Shown: positions 51,761 through 62,386 of the stretch, piece by piece
Layout of the letters: every line of letters starts with the position of its first letter
How positions within the stretch are numbered: the first letter of the stretch is position 1
Assembly: GCF_000525975.1 (NCBI RefSeq)
Contig: NZ_AODK01000021.1
Coordinates: forward strand, 30,539 to 94,538
DNA: 64,000 bases
Reading direction: 5' to 3'
DNA from: Listeria rocourtiae FSL F6-920
Lineage (GTDB): Bacteria; Bacillota; Bacilli; Lactobacillales; Listeriaceae
Program-made: the position numbers and the translations under genes
Notes under the pieces: generated by a model
Database searches by the model: none
What the model saw: only the letters and a program-made list of their open reading frames with translations
Told to the model about the DNA's origin: nothing

Positions 51761-54311
51761 TTACAAACGTGGATCAATATCGCGTTCTTTTTCAACTTCA
51801 AACAACAAGTTAGCTGCAGTTTCATTGAATTGGTTGTTCGTTGGTGAAATGTCTGTCCACCTTGTTGTTAGTAATTTAGAACCAAGAAACCACTCATTAA
51901 TTGATGTTTTTAGTTTTTTTATTAATACTTTTTTGTTTGATTAATTTATTGAATTTATGTGGAAATTGGAAGTCATAGCCATAGATGATAGATAGATAGT
52001 CCATATTGCGAACCTTCATATAAGGCGCGATGTCTGGGCTTAACTGTTCGGGTTTTATAACGATTCCTTCCATTTTGTTTGTTGTCGTCATAGTTGCAAA
52101 ATATTGCTCAGCGATGTTGAGATAATCGGATTGTGTGAGATCTAGCAATACGAACGCGTCATCATTTAGGAAGCTGTACATGTCAGATGCTGTCCATGCT
52201 GGAATTTGTTCTGTACCGTCTTGGTAGATTATTTTTAGTAGGGAAAAAGCTTTGTAATCGAGCGCGGACTCTACTGCGTAAATGCCTAGTTGTTGTTTAT
52301 AGATGTCTAACGCTTCTTTGTGTTGGGCTACATTTTTGTGTGTTTGCTTAATTTGATGTAATGGCTTGTAGTTTTGATAGATTCGTGAACTATATTTTTC
52401 GGTCAATTGTTTTTTTGAGAGCCGTGTTTGGTCGTTTTCGAAGTCAGTGGCATTGTATTCTGTGATGAGCTGTGCTAAATTTTCATCAAAATTGTGAGCT
52501 TGCAAAAAATTTAGCTCAGTTTCTAGCGCGGTTTGGATTGGTTGGAATTGTTTTTCGATTAGCTCTTTGCCAAGCGCTTGCCATGGAAGAAGTTCGCCGT
52601 CTAGAATAAGCATTTGAATCTTATTTTGCGCCATATATTCTGAAAATCGCTGTTTTAGAGATTGATAAATTGGTGACAAGTCAATATGAGTTATTTTATA
52701 GCCATTTCGGCTAACCGCAAAACTCAATCGTGTATTTTTATGCAAGTAAATGTTACAGCGTGAACCCATGTATTTGGGCTGGAGAACAACATGTGACAGC
52801 CCTTTTTTAGCGAAATATTCTAGGCCTTTTTCTAAGGATTCCAGATTATTTGTTACTAGGTCTTTTGGTGCGGGCGACATGGTTCCAGAGATAAAATTAA
52901 TTTTGTTCTCCGCAATGTGGTGGAGGCGTCTTGACGATTCTGTATCTAAATCGGAAATCTGAACTTTTTGTTTTCGTTTGAAAAGCGTTGGGAGTTCGCC
53001 GTTTAGTTGTTGGTTTGCTGATTGAATAGATTTAAAAATAGGTTTCCGATATTTCAAAGTCACAGCAGTTAATTCATTTCCATGGGCACACCCGGTGTCC
53101 AAATGTAGCTTATTTTTAACGCGAAAAGCTTGCTTTGCTGCAACGTGCCCGAAAATATGATACGGATAATTATTCACAGCTTCATTTTCTAAAAATGTCA
53201 GTTGTTCCTGAACGGGTCGCGTCCGATCTAAATGGAAATTCCGCTGATGTCGCATCGAATTTCCATCCAGCTTGCCGATGTACTTATTTTGACACGGCGA
53301 ATGTGTGACATAAAAAGAAGCAGTTTCATGGCCAATATAATGGTAAAATGGCTGTGCTAAATGGAAAAGTTGTTCAAATTTCCGAAATAGCTTGGGATCG
53401 GCAACAAGATCTGGAATCGAGTCAAAATAATTATCGACAATTTCTTGATTTGCTCCCTTAATCTCGCCCAAAATGTATTTATGCACGAAGTTTTCATGAT
53501 TTCCAAGTACAAATAGGAAATGTTGCTGGTTTTCATACAAAAATTCAGTAATTTCACGTGTATTCTTACCTTTATCAATCCAATCACCTACAAGAATCAT
53601 TTTATGAGGGCTATAGCTGATTTTATTGTCTTCAATCTGACAACCCAATTTGAGTAGAAGTGCCTTTAATTCGCTGACACATTCATGAACATCGCCAATC
53701 ATCGTATAAGCCTCGTTTGTAGGTAGGAGTGTTTCAAGAAATAAGGCTCTGTTCGTGACTTCGATTTCATAATTTGTGAAATCTTTAGCTCGAATGCGAT
53801 GAATGTGGTGATATTGTTCACGTGCAAGATTTGGTAAAATTTCCTTCTTTAAACGCGTAACATGGTTTGAAATCAACTTTTTTGAGCGCTCACTAGTGTA
53901 GTAATCATTCCGATTACGATAATCAAAAAGAATAACCTCGACATTATAATTATTTTCTTTAGCTGTTTCACGAACCTTCTCGCGGAAATCAGCGGTCAGT
54001 CCTGTCGTGTCTAAAATAACAAATTCAGCGTTAATAGGGAATTTTGTGACCAAATCTAGTTTTTTGAAAAGCAGTTCAAAAGTTTGATCGCTCGCTTCGA
54101 GCATGATTTGGGCATATTTATCATAATCATTTCCTAACATTTCTTGACGAATCACATCAGAAGGCAAATATTGTACGTTTGCATGAAAGTTCTTGTTAGG
54201 TTCTGAAAATTGTAGTTGAGGTATTAGAATCTCTTTTGCAAATGATGATTTTCCGCATTCTGTCGGGCCTACGAGCATAAAAATAGTGTGTAGTTGTGTT
54301 TTTAATTCCAT
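51761..54311 (-). CDS. Polynucleotide kinase-phosphatase-ligase Pnkp (frameshifted)
   Basis: About 849 aa when one base is removed from the T7 run at 51914-51920; the continuous frame stops at 51897. Three enzymes lie in order. The 5'-kinase has P-loop VGPTECGKSS near the N-terminus. The metallophosphoesterase has IGDVHEC, VGDWIDKG and LGNHEN, about residues 205-280. The ligase-type nucleotidyltransferase has KYMG with Lys513 as probable adenylated residue. The corrected tail adds LKTSINEWFLGSKLL and about 45 further residues, typical of the Pnkp ligase module. It heals and seals broken RNA with Hen1, encoded just upstream. Confidence 0.88.
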
Positions 54312-54312
54312 A

Positions 54313-55572
54313 TTATACCTCCTTTTTTCTTAAAATAGCGCCTTGTGTCGTGTGAATACCATTAACAGCATCACCAATCGCATAAAACTCAATTGTGACA
54401 ATCTTTTCATCAATCATTTCAATGAGCCAAGTTTGGAATTCAGCAGTGCTCATTTCCCAATCATGATCGTCATGCCGAAAACCTTCCAAACCGTAAAAAG
54501 TATTAAACTCGCTGTTTGGCGTTGTGATAATGAATGTAGCAAAATCGATATGCTGCACAATTTTCCGAATAAGTTTTCTCGCCATTTTTGTAGGCATATG
54601 CTCAATAACTTCTGTTAAAATAACATCCACCTGCTCACCAGCGTTATTTTCTAAGAATATGTCCAGCGAGGAGTAGGTAAAAATATTATTTAGCGCTTTT
54701 TTTGTGGCTTTTTTGTTTGTAATTAGTAGCATTTCCGGGTCAATATCGATTGCATAATAATCCAATTTCGTCTTCTCTGCAAAGGGGATAGCATAAAAGC
54801 CTTCACCACATCCAATATCGACAATCACTTTGTCAAAAGCCAGCTGACTCGCAATAAAGTTCCTTCTCTGAATAGCAGTGCTGCCAAAATCGAATTGAAT
54901 ATCATAGTGATCAGTCATTTCTAATTGTTCCTTAAACTGATGAAACAATTTGTGTGTTGTTAAGAAATTATGCACGAAAAGATTTCGAATATAAAATGGC
55001 GGATCGGTGATTTGGATACTTTTAATGTATTTTGTGAGCAAATCTTCCGTTATATCTAAATGTTCTTGGCTGAAACCTGCGAAGAAGAGGCAAAACAGGT
55101 TAGAAATATGAATCAAATCATATAGGCTAGACTTGGTAGAAATGGTGACAGCCCAGTTTTTATCAGAAAGATGTTCCACTTCAAATGTGTAATCGGGCAT
55201 ATATTTTTGAAAGAACTCCACGTAATGAACCCGGCGAATATAAAGCATATTAATCTTGAATTGATGCGTAAAACCTGGTAAATCACGGCTATCTTGCTCT
55301 TTTAAGGCAAAGAATTCGCCAAGAGCATTTAATGGAAAAATATTTGAATTATAGCGAGACAGATTAAGATACTCAAACTTTTCATCGCGGTATTTCTTAT
55401 AGGATATTTCGTTGTCTGCATCTTTAAAATAAACGTTAAATGTGTCTGGTGCTGAATACCAGCCATGCGCAATGCCTTTTCGCATTGGTCGGAGCATCAT
55501 GCCTGATTCGGGATTCTTTTTGATAAGGAAAGAAAAGTCTGGATTAGTAGATGTTACTTGAATAATTGCCAT
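54313..55572 (-). CDS. hen1: 3' terminal RNA ribose 2'-O-methyltransferase Hen1
   Basis: 419 aa. The N-terminal half is the bacterial Hen1-specific domain (PESGMMLRPMRKGIAHGWYS). The C-terminal half is a SAM methyltransferase with VIVDIGCGEGFYAIPF, the metal site E-V-I-E-H, NSEFN and RHDDHDWEMS. It methylates the 3' end of cleaved RNA before Pnkp seals it, which protects against re-cleavage. It precedes the pnkp gene with one base between stop and start. Confidence 0.9.
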   Translation of the reverse strand: MAIIQVTSTNPDFSFLIKKNPESGMMLRPMRKGIAHGWYSAPDTFNVYFKDADNEISYKKYRDEKFEYLNLSRYNSNIFPLNALGEFFALKEQDSRDLPGFTHQFKINMLYIRRVHYVEFFQKYMPDYTFEVEHLSDKNWAVTISTKSSLYDLIHISNLFCLFFAGFSQEHLDITEDLLTKYIKSIQITDPPFYIRNLFVHNFLTTHKLFHQFKEQLEMTDHYDIQFDFGSTAIQRRNFIASQLAFDKVIVDIGCGEGFYAIPFAEKTKLDYYAIDIDPEMLLITNKKATKKALNNIFTYSSLDIFLENNAGEQVDVILTEVIEHMPTKMARKLIRKIVQHIDFATFIITTPNSEFNTFYGLEGFRHDDHDWEMSTAEFQTWLIEMIDEKIVTIEFYAIGDAVNGIHTTQGAILRKKEV

Positions 55573-55601
55573 GTTAAGCTCCTTTACTATCGACGATTAA
55601 A

Positions 55602-55617
55602 TGTTTCACGTGAAACG
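55602..55617. promoter_or_regulatory. parS-like site upstream of hen1
   Basis: TGTTTCACGTGAAACG, one mismatch at the last base, 29 bp before the hen1 start. Confidence 0.65.
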
Positions 55618-55784
55618 CCATTATTAATATAATAATATACCATTACGTTAAGGTAAGCGCTTCTGTTTGTCAATACCGTTAAATTCGGATTGAATGTACA
55701 AATTATTACAAAAATAAAGGTTTACAATTGAATGATTTAGAGGTATATATAATAAGTATGTAATTTTCAAAAGGAGGAGAACAC

Positions 55785-56450
55785 ATGAGTAAGAAATTAT
55801 TTGCTGAATTTATCGGAACTTTTGTTTTGGTCTTATTCGGCACAGGGACTGCTGTTTTAGGTGGCGGAATTGAAGGAATTGGAACGCTTGGAATTGCGAT
55901 GGCATTTGGTTTGTCAATCGTTGCGATGGCGTATAGCATTGGAACTATTTCTGGATGTCATGTAAATCCAGCTGTCTCCGTTGCAATGTTTTTAAACAAA
56001 AGAATTTCAGGTAGCGAGTTAGTAGGATATATTGTAGCGCAAGTTGCAGGTGCAATTGTTGGTACAGTGACACTGCTTTCATTCTTAAATCTTTCCGACA
56101 TGTCTACTAAAAACCTAGGTCAAAATGGATTTGGAAATATCGGTGCAGGCGGCGCATTCTTAGTAGAAGCTATTTTAACTTTCGTATTTGTTTTAGTTAT
56201 TATTGTCGTGACTGGTAAAAAAGGAAATCCTGCTTTTGCCGGTTTAGTTATCGGTTTGACTTTGGTTTTAATTCACTTACTAGGCATTCCGTTGACAGGA
56301 ACTTCTGTTAACCCGGCTCGTAGTATCGGTCCAGCTCTATTTGCAGGTGGCGAAGCTTTATCTCAATTATGGGTATTCATTGTAGCACCTATTGTTGGTG
56401 GTTTAGTAGCTGCGATTGTTGGTAAATTTGCTATGGATAGTGAAAAATAA
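55785..56450 (+). CDS. Aquaporin/MIP family channel
   Basis: 221 aa, six helices and both NPA boxes (GCHVNPAVSVAMF and GTSVNPARSIGPALF). The second box lacks the Asp expected after NPAR in glycerol facilitators, and the short length favours an AqpZ-like water channel. Single-gene unit ended by a hairpin. ATG follows AAAGGAGGAG. Confidence 0.9.
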   Translation: MSKKLFAEFIGTFVLVLFGTGTAVLGGGIEGIGTLGIAMAFGLSIVAMAYSIGTISGCHVNPAVSVAMFLNKRISGSELVGYIVAQVAGAIVGTVTLLSFLNLSDMSTKNLGQNGFGNIGAGGAFLVEAILTFVFVLVIIVVTGKKGNPAFAGLVIGLTLVLIHLLGIPLTGTSVNPARSIGPALFAGGEALSQLWVFIVAPIVGGLVAAIVGKFAMDSEK

Positions 56451-56463
56451 GTTGTAGACTCAG

Positions 56464-56501
56464 ATATGGTAACAGTTATTTACTGTTATCATATTTTTTT
56501 A
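56464..56501 (+). terminator. Terminator after aquaporin
   Basis: ATATGGTAACAGT pairs with ACTGTTATCATAT (one wobble), followed by seven T. Confidence 0.75.
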
Positions 56502-56544
56502 TGATATTATTGTCATAACAACTATTTTGTGAGGTGAATGAAAT

Positions 56545-56967
56545 ATGAGGGATTTTCATGATAGTATTACTTTTCGGATGAATGTTGTGGCTAGGAAGGC
56601 TAGCCTTGGTTTGCAACATGGGTTGAAGCGGTATGATGTGACGCCAGAGCAGTGGTCGGTTTTGAATGTGTTGAATCAGAGGGCACCGATTTCACAGAAG
56701 CATGTGGCAGAATTAGTAGAAAAAGATGCACCGACTGTGAATCGGATTATGGATGTGCTAGTTCGGAAAAATTTGATTGTTAAAATAGTCGATGAAAAGG
56801 ATCGACGGGTTACTTTATTATCTTTGTCTATGGAAGGTAGACAGAAAGTACAGATGATTCGAAATGTAGTAGAAATGACATGTGTACAATTTTATAAGGG
56901 CATATCAGAAGCGGAATTAGGTGTCTTTTTGGACATTTTAATGCGGATTGAAAATAATTTAGAGTGA
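56545..56967 (+). CDS. MarR-family transcriptional regulator
   Basis: 140 aa. The winged helix is ISQKHVAELVEKDAPTVNRIMDVLVRKNLIVKIVDEKDRRV, the standard MarR DNA-binding region with the D-x-R wing. It overlaps the following MFS gene by four bases, so it probably regulates that exporter. The pair corresponds to lmo2827-lmo2826 in my memory of L. monocytogenes. Confidence 0.9.
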   Translation: MRDFHDSITFRMNVVARKASLGLQHGLKRYDVTPEQWSVLNVLNQRAPISQKHVAELVEKDAPTVNRIMDVLVRKNLIVKIVDEKDRRVTLLSLSMEGRQKVQMIRNVVEMTCVQFYKGISEAELGVFLDILMRIENNLE

Positions 56968-58126
56968 GTAGGGATTTTTTGAAGGCGAAGTTGTGGACGA
57001 AAGATTATGTAATATTGTTAGTTTCGAGTTTATTTTTATATATTGGATTTCAGATTTTTATGCCTACTTTACCGGCACAAATTATTAAATTAGGTGGAAC
57101 AGAGACCCAGGCTAGTTTAGCGGTAGGTTTATTTTCGTTGGTAGCCTTATTTATGAGAGTTATTGCGGGTGGATTAAATGATCGGTTCGGTGCGAAAATC
57201 ATGATTTTGGTGGGCTTTTTTGTGTTGATTGCGGTTACGGTAAATCTTTATTGGTCAACGTTTGTTTCGGCGCTACTCGTGCTAAGGCTGTTTCACGGTG
57301 TTGGTTGGGGAATTACAACAACTTCGATTGCGACAGGTGTTTCGACGCTTGTTCCACCGAATCGGACAGGAGAAGGTATTGGCTTTTATGGTCTTACAAC
57401 AGCACTTGGGATGTCGCTGGCACCGATTATTGCGATTATTTTGATGAACCAGTTTTCATTTGATTTTTTTGATTGGATTCTCGATTATACTAATGGTGCT
57501 AGTTTTTCTATTGGCAACTCAACTTAAAATGCCAAAGCAAGGAGCTGTAAAGCACAAAATGCAACTATTTGATAAAGGGGCGTTATTACCGGCAGTTCTT
57601 TGCATGTTGATGGCTTTTCCATTGGGGGGAATTCAAACGTTTATGATGATTTATGGATTGGAATTACATGTACGGATGGTCTGGATTTTCTTTGTTGGGC
57701 AGGCAATTATGGTGTTAGTGAGCCGAACTTTTGCAGGAAGGTTATATGATTTGAAGGGACATAGGGTGGTAATTATTCCAGGCATTTTGTTGATGAGCGT
57801 TGGATTATGGTGGCTATCACTAACGACGGGAGTTTGGAGTCTATTTGGATCTTCGTTATTTTTCGGTCTTGGTTACGGGATGGTGCAGCCTTCTTTGCAA
57901 GCTTTGGCAGTGGATCGTGCGGCGCTGGATAAGAAGGGAATCGCAAACGGAACATTTTTTGTCAGGGATGGATGTTGGGATGGCATTGGGGAGTTTTGGA
58001 CTAAGCTTTATAGCAGCACATTATAATTATGCCCTGATGTATCGCTGGTCGATTGTTACGTTACTTATTTTTCTGGTTATTTATTTGGTGGTTTTTCGAA
58101 CAAAGCGATTATTGCCCGGGAAATAA
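56964..58126 (+). CDS. MFS transporter (two frameshifts)
   Basis: About 386 aa when one T is removed from T7 (57464-57470) and one from T6 (57955-57960). The joined protein has 12 helices, the motif A region GGLNDRFGAKIM after helix 2, and a second half with GRLYDLKGHRVVIIPG. The corrected join reads ANGTFLSGMDVGMALGSFG. GTG start overlaps the MarR gene (GTGA). It is probably a drug or metabolite exporter. The stop codon is part of a Noc-like site. Confidence 0.85.
58111..58124. promoter_or_regulatory. Noc-binding-like site at end of MFS gene
   Basis: ATTGCCCGGGAAAT, one mismatch from ATTTCCCGGGAAAT. Confidence 0.45.
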
Positions 58127-58475
58127 TGTGGGGAATTGGATTTATAAAAATTTTTAAAAGGAATATTAGGAATGTAGTTACGAGGATTATAGCCGAATGG
58201 TGACGCTTTCTTAGGCTTTATGAATAAAAACCCGCAAAATAAGTTCAATTTATCTGAAAACATTCGTATTTTCTGATATAATATATCCAAGTGTTAGGAG
58301 TAAGTATTCGTTCTTTGGTTTGATTAGACTGGAAGTGGGAATGAGATACATATGTGAACTCCAAAATAGGCTTTTCGCGATGCTTGTAATGCTTGTCACA
58401 GTTTTTGTATTAAGACCAAATGTGAGAAATCGAAGTTGTGGGTTGGAAATACGATTGGAACAGGAGAGATGATGT
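58127..58475 (+). promoter_or_regulatory. serC promoter and long leader
   Basis: A 349-bp gap. TGATATAAT at about 58275-58283 is an extended -10 element, giving a leader of roughly 190 bases before serC. No T-box motif is visible. A 43-codon reading frame fills the second half of the leader. Confidence 0.45.
58341..58472 (+). CDS. Possible 43-aa leader peptide before serC
   Basis: ATG at 58341 follows GGAAGTGGGA. The peptide begins MRYICELQNRLF, has a hydrophobic stretch (AMLVMLVTVFVL) and a basic end, and stops three bases before the serC GTG. The coupling geometry is suggestive, but there is no run of Ser codons as in a classical attenuator, so it may be chance. Confidence 0.25.
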   Translation: MRYICELQNRLFAMLVMLVTVFVLRPNVRNRSCGLEIRLEQER

Positions 58476-59565
58476 GTGGAGAGAGCGTATAATTTTTCAG
58501 CAGGACCTGCGATTTTGCCCGTACCGGTTTTAGAAAAGGTACAGAAGGAATTATTATCGTACAAAGGTTCAGGAATGTCAGTAATGGAATTAAGCCACCG
58601 TTCGGATTTATTTGAAGAAATTATTGGGGATGCAGAGTTACTATTGCGTGAATTAATGAACATCCCCGAAAATTACAAAATTTTATTCTTACAAGGCGGT
58701 GCGAGTCTGCAATTTACCATGATACCGATGAATTTGATGGCTGGTAAGAAGGCCTATTTTGTGAATACTGGTTCGTGGTCTGAAAAAGCGATGGAGGAAG
58801 CTGCAAAAATTGGTGACATTGAAGTTTTGGCGTCATCAAAAGATAAGAATTTCAGTTATATTCCAGAAATACCGCGTGTGCCATCCGATGCGGCTTATTT
58901 GCATATTACAACGAATAATACGATAGAGGGTACGGCGATTTTCACACCTCCTGAAACTGGTGATGTGCCATTAGTTGCTGACATGTCTTCCAATATTTTG
59001 TCGAGTGTGTACGATGTGAGCAAATTTGGACTAATTTATGCGGGGGCTCAAAAAAACATTGGCCCTGCAGGTCTTACAATCGTCATTGTTCGAGAGGATT
59101 TGATTGGAAATGTAGCTGGTTTGCCGGCTATGCTTGATTATGCAGTTCAGGCAAAGAATGGTTCGATGTACAATACACCGGCGACTTTTTTCGATTTATG
59201 TAGCAAAATTGGTTTTTGAATGGATTAAGGCTCAGGGTGGTGTTGCGGGAATTGAAACATTGAATAGGAAGAAAGCAGCTCTTTTATATGATTACTTGGA
59301 TGCGTCTTCGATATTTTCCTCACCGGTAAACAAGACAGATCGTTCGCTTACGAATGTACCGTTTGTTACGGGGTCTGCAGATTTAGATGCATTATTTATT
59401 AAAGAGGCGGAGGAGCTTCATTTTGAGAATTTGAAGGGGCATCGCTCTGTTGGTGGTATGCGTGCAAGTATTTATAATGCTTTTCCATATGAAGGTGTCG
59501 AAGCGCTCACCACTCTTATGGAAAAATTTGTTGCAACTCATAAAGGGGGAGAAATACATGTTTAA
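58476..59565 (+). CDS. serC: Phosphoserine aminotransferase (frameshifted)
   Basis: About 362 aa when one T is removed from T6 at 59186-59191. The start is [20 protein letters not shown], with [10 protein letters not shown] and the PLP-lysine region [12 protein letters not shown]. The second frame resumes [17 protein letters not shown] and carries [17 protein letters not shown] near the C-terminus. It makes phosphoserine from 3-phosphohydroxypyruvate. GTG start lies behind AGGAGAGATGAT. serA overlaps its end by eight bases. Confidence 0.94.
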
Positions 59566-60745
59566 TATTCAGACTTTCAATGCGATTGCTAAAGAAGGGT
59601 TACGTAAGTTCGATGCGGAAAAATATTTAATTGACGGGAATCAAGCACCAGATGGTATTTTGTTACGAAGCTATGATCTACATGATTTTGAGTTTCCTGA
59701 TAGTGTGAAAGCTATTGCGAGAGCCGGGGCTGGAGTGAATAATATTCCTGTTGAAGCGTGTGCAGATAAAGGAATTGTAGTTTTTAACACGCCTGGTGCG
59801 AATGCAAACGCAGTGAAAGAACTGGTATTAGCAAGTTTGTTTATGGGTGCGCGGCCGATTTTGGAAGGTTCGGAATGGGTCAAAACGCTTACGGGTGGAG
59901 ATATTGAAAAGAAGGTTGAAGCAGGGAAGAAGAAGTTTGCAGGCACGGAGATTGCTGGAAAGCGTCTTGGCATCATTGGCTTAGGTGCGATTGGTGCGCT
60001 TGTAGCAAATGATGCGTTAGCGCTTGGTATGGACGTGGTTGGTTACGATCCATATGTCTCGGTCGATACTGCTTGGAGAATCGCAAAAGAAGTGGAGCGC
60101 GCGATGACGCTGGAGGAAGTGTTGGCGACGTGTGATTATTTGACTGTGCATGTTCCGCTGAAAGATAATACAGCGGGGATGTTCAATCGAGAAACGTTGC
60201 AATTGATGAAACCTGATGCTGTTCTGCTTAATTTTTCGCGTGGAGAATTAGTAGATGAAGATGCAATGATTGAGTCGCTTAATGCTGGTCAGTTGCGCAT
60301 GTATATTACAGATTTCGCGACGGAGGCTTTTGTGAAGCATCCTCAAGTGGAAGTGTTGCCGCATTTAGGTGCTTCAACGGAAGAGGCTGAGACAAATTGT
60401 GCTAAAATGGCGGCGAAGGAATTGGCCTACTTTTTAGAAACGGGCAGCATTAAGAATTCGGTGAACTATCCGAATGTGGACATGCCTTATAATGGACATC
60501 CGCGTTTGGGGGTATTTCATCATAATGTACCGAATATGGTTGGGCAGGTTACGACAGAGCTTGCGAATGGGTCGATTAATATTTTGGATATGACGAACCG
60601 TAGTAAGGGTGATTATGCCTACACGTTAATCGATATGGAAAAAGGTGCGCAAGGTAATTTATCACTTGTCGAGAAACAACTTAGCGCGATTCCTGGTGTG
60701 ATTCGGGTCCGTGTGATTGAACCTGCGGGTGTTACAGCGTATTGA
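59558..60745 (+). CDS. serA: D-3-phosphoglycerate dehydrogenase
   Basis: 395 aa. The NAD motif is [22 protein letters not shown], with the catalytic segment [15 protein letters not shown] (His) and a C-terminal ACT domain ([21 protein letters not shown]...). It catalyses the first step of serine synthesis. Its ATG at 59558 overlaps the serC stop (ATGTTTAA), and GGGGGAGAAATAC precedes it. The upstream in-frame extension overlaps serC and is not used. Confidence 0.95.
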   Translation: MFNIQTFNAIAKEGLRKFDAEKYLIDGNQAPDGILLRSYDLHDFEFPDSVKAIARAGAGVNNIPVEACADKGIVVFNTPGANANAVKELVLASLFMGARPILEGSEWVKTLTGGDIEKKVEAGKKKFAGTEIAGKRLGIIGLGAIGALVANDALALGMDVVGYDPYVSVDTAWRIAKEVERAMTLEEVLATCDYLTVHVPLKDNTAGMFNRETLQLMKPDAVLLNFSRGELVDEDAMIESLNAGQLRMYITDFATEAFVKHPQVEVLPHLGASTEEAETNCAKMAAKELAYFLETGSIKNSVNYPNVDMPYNGHPRLGVFHHNVPNMVGQVTTELANGSINILDMTNRSKGDYAYTLIDMEKGAQGNLSLVEKQLSAIPGVIRVRVIEPAGVTAY

Positions 60746-60755
60746 GATAAAAATG

Positions 60756-60790
60756 AATAGCTGCGATGGATTTTCTGTCGTGGCTATTTT
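60756..60790 (+). terminator. Hairpin between serA and DUF1015 gene
   Basis: An 11-bp stem (AATAGCTGCGA with TCGTGGCTATT, two G-T pairs) followed by a T tract. Confidence 0.65.
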
Positions 60791-60813
60791 TATAAAACTG
60801 GGAGGGATTTTTT

Positions 60814-62055
60814 GTGGTGAAGATTAGAGCTTTTAAGGCGATTAGACCGAGTGAAAAAGAGGCAGTTTATGTGGCTTCGTTGCCATATGACGTGTTGAAT
60901 ACGGAGGAAGCGCGTAAACTGGGCGTTGCTAACTCGATGTCATTTTTACATATTGACAAAGCGGAGATTGATTTGGCTGCGGATGTGTCGCCGTACGATG
61001 ATTCGGTCTATGCGAAGGCTGCGTCCAATTTGGCAGAGTTTCAAGAGAAGGGGTGGCTTGCGAAGGACGAAAAGCCAGAGCTGTATTTGTATCAGCTAGT
61101 GATGAACGGTCGACCTCAGACTGGAATTGTGACGTGTACAGCGATTGATGATTATGTAAATGGTGCGATTAAGAAGCATGAATTAACGCGCGAGGAGAAG
61201 GAGTTGGATCGGATTCGTCATGTGGATGTGACAGATGCGAATACGAGTCCAATTTTCTTGACATACCGTTCAGATAAACGTGTGAACGATGTAGTGGATG
61301 CTTGGGTTGATAGTCATGAACCTGTGTATGATTTTGAGAGCTTCCATGGAGTGCAGCACCGGATTTGGACGGTGGATGATACAGATGTAGTAGATACGCT
61401 TACGAAGGCTTTTGAGGCGATTCCAGCGCTTTATATTGCAGATGGGCATCATCGGACGGAATCAGCAGTTAAAGTCGGTCTGAAGCGCCGAGAGGAGTTT
61501 CCAGACGCTGATGCGGACGCGGAGTTTAATTTTTTCTTATCGGTGCTATTCCCGCAAGATCAGTTGGAAATTCTTGATTATAATCGAGTTGTGGATGTAC
61601 CGATTGCACCTGATTTCTTAGATCAAGTTGCTGTAAAATTTGATGTAGAGAAAGTTGGGAAAGAGGCCTATAGGCCAGCGACTCCCAATACGTTTGGGAT
61701 GTATCTAGATGGCTCGTGGTATGGTTTGAAAGTGAAGCCTGAGTTTGCAGGAAGTGGCGTGATAGCAGGGCTTGATGTTTCCATTTTAGCAGATCAGGTA
61801 TTGGAGCCATTATTCGGAATAAAAGATATTCGTCGCGATGATCGGATTAATTTTGTTGGTGGGATTCGTGGGCTTGGGGAGTTGGAGCAGCTTGTAGACG
61901 CTGGGAAATATACCATTGCGTTCTCAATGTATCCGCCGACGATGGATAATTTACTTGATGTAGCCGATGCGGGCGAGATTATGCCGCCAAAATCGACTTG
62001 GTTTGAGCCGAAATTGTTAAGTGGGTTGTTTGTACATGATTTGGAGAGTAAGTAA
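60814..62055 (+). CDS. DUF1015 family protein
   Basis: 413 aa. The N-terminus KIRAFKAIRPSEKEAVYVASLPYDVLNTEEAR and the central IADGHHRTESAVKV motif are characteristic of DUF1015. The motif resembles nucleotide-phosphate-binding loops, but no activity is established as far as I know. The gene follows serA in Listeria and other Bacilli, suggesting a link to serine metabolism. GTG start behind GGGAGGG. Confidence 0.88.
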   Translation: MVKIRAFKAIRPSEKEAVYVASLPYDVLNTEEARKLGVANSMSFLHIDKAEIDLAADVSPYDDSVYAKAASNLAEFQEKGWLAKDEKPELYLYQLVMNGRPQTGIVTCTAIDDYVNGAIKKHELTREEKELDRIRHVDVTDANTSPIFLTYRSDKRVNDVVDAWVDSHEPVYDFESFHGVQHRIWTVDDTDVVDTLTKAFEAIPALYIADGHHRTESAVKVGLKRREEFPDADADAEFNFFLSVLFPQDQLEILDYNRVVDVPIAPDFLDQVAVKFDVEKVGKEAYRPATPNTFGMYLDGSWYGLKVKPEFAGSGVIAGLDVSILADQVLEPLFGIKDIRRDDRINFVGGIRGLGELEQLVDAGKYTIAFSMYPPTMDNLLDVADAGEIMPPKSTWFEPKLLSGLFVHDLESK

Positions 62056-62140
62056 ATTAAATAGATGCTACCTTTTCTCACGAGGCGTAAGTAGTGGTGG
62101 AACAAAACGGAGAAAAAATTAAAATTTAACTTCAAAAATA

Positions 62141-62207
62141 AACAAGCAGGAATTCTTGTATACTCCATTTTTTAGAATGGTTTTATACAAGAATTTCTGC
62201 TTGTTTT
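62141..62207 (+). terminator. Long hairpin terminator after DUF1015 gene
   Basis: A 22-bp stem with one mismatch (AACAAGCAGGAATTCTTGTA-type left arm at 62141-62162, right arm 62184-62205) around 21 bases, ending in TTTT. The remaining gap to 62386 contains a TTATAT-type -10 but no gene. Confidence 0.65.
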
Positions 62208-62386
62208 GCACTCAAAAAACCCCAAGTTTAAAGCACAAATCGAATCTATATAAGCGATGAAGAGAGGGAAAGGAGGAGAATAGGGTAATTAATGGATATT
62301 TTTAACGGTATCAAATATTCAAACAATGTGTTATATTGAACATTAAGGATAATGCTTGTTTATACTCACAGAAGGAGGCAAAAAAA

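Noticed and set aside
58284..58475. T-box leader before serC
   Set aside because: The long leader suggested one, but the conserved T-box sequence (GGTGGNACCGCG) and a terminator/antiterminator pair are missing.
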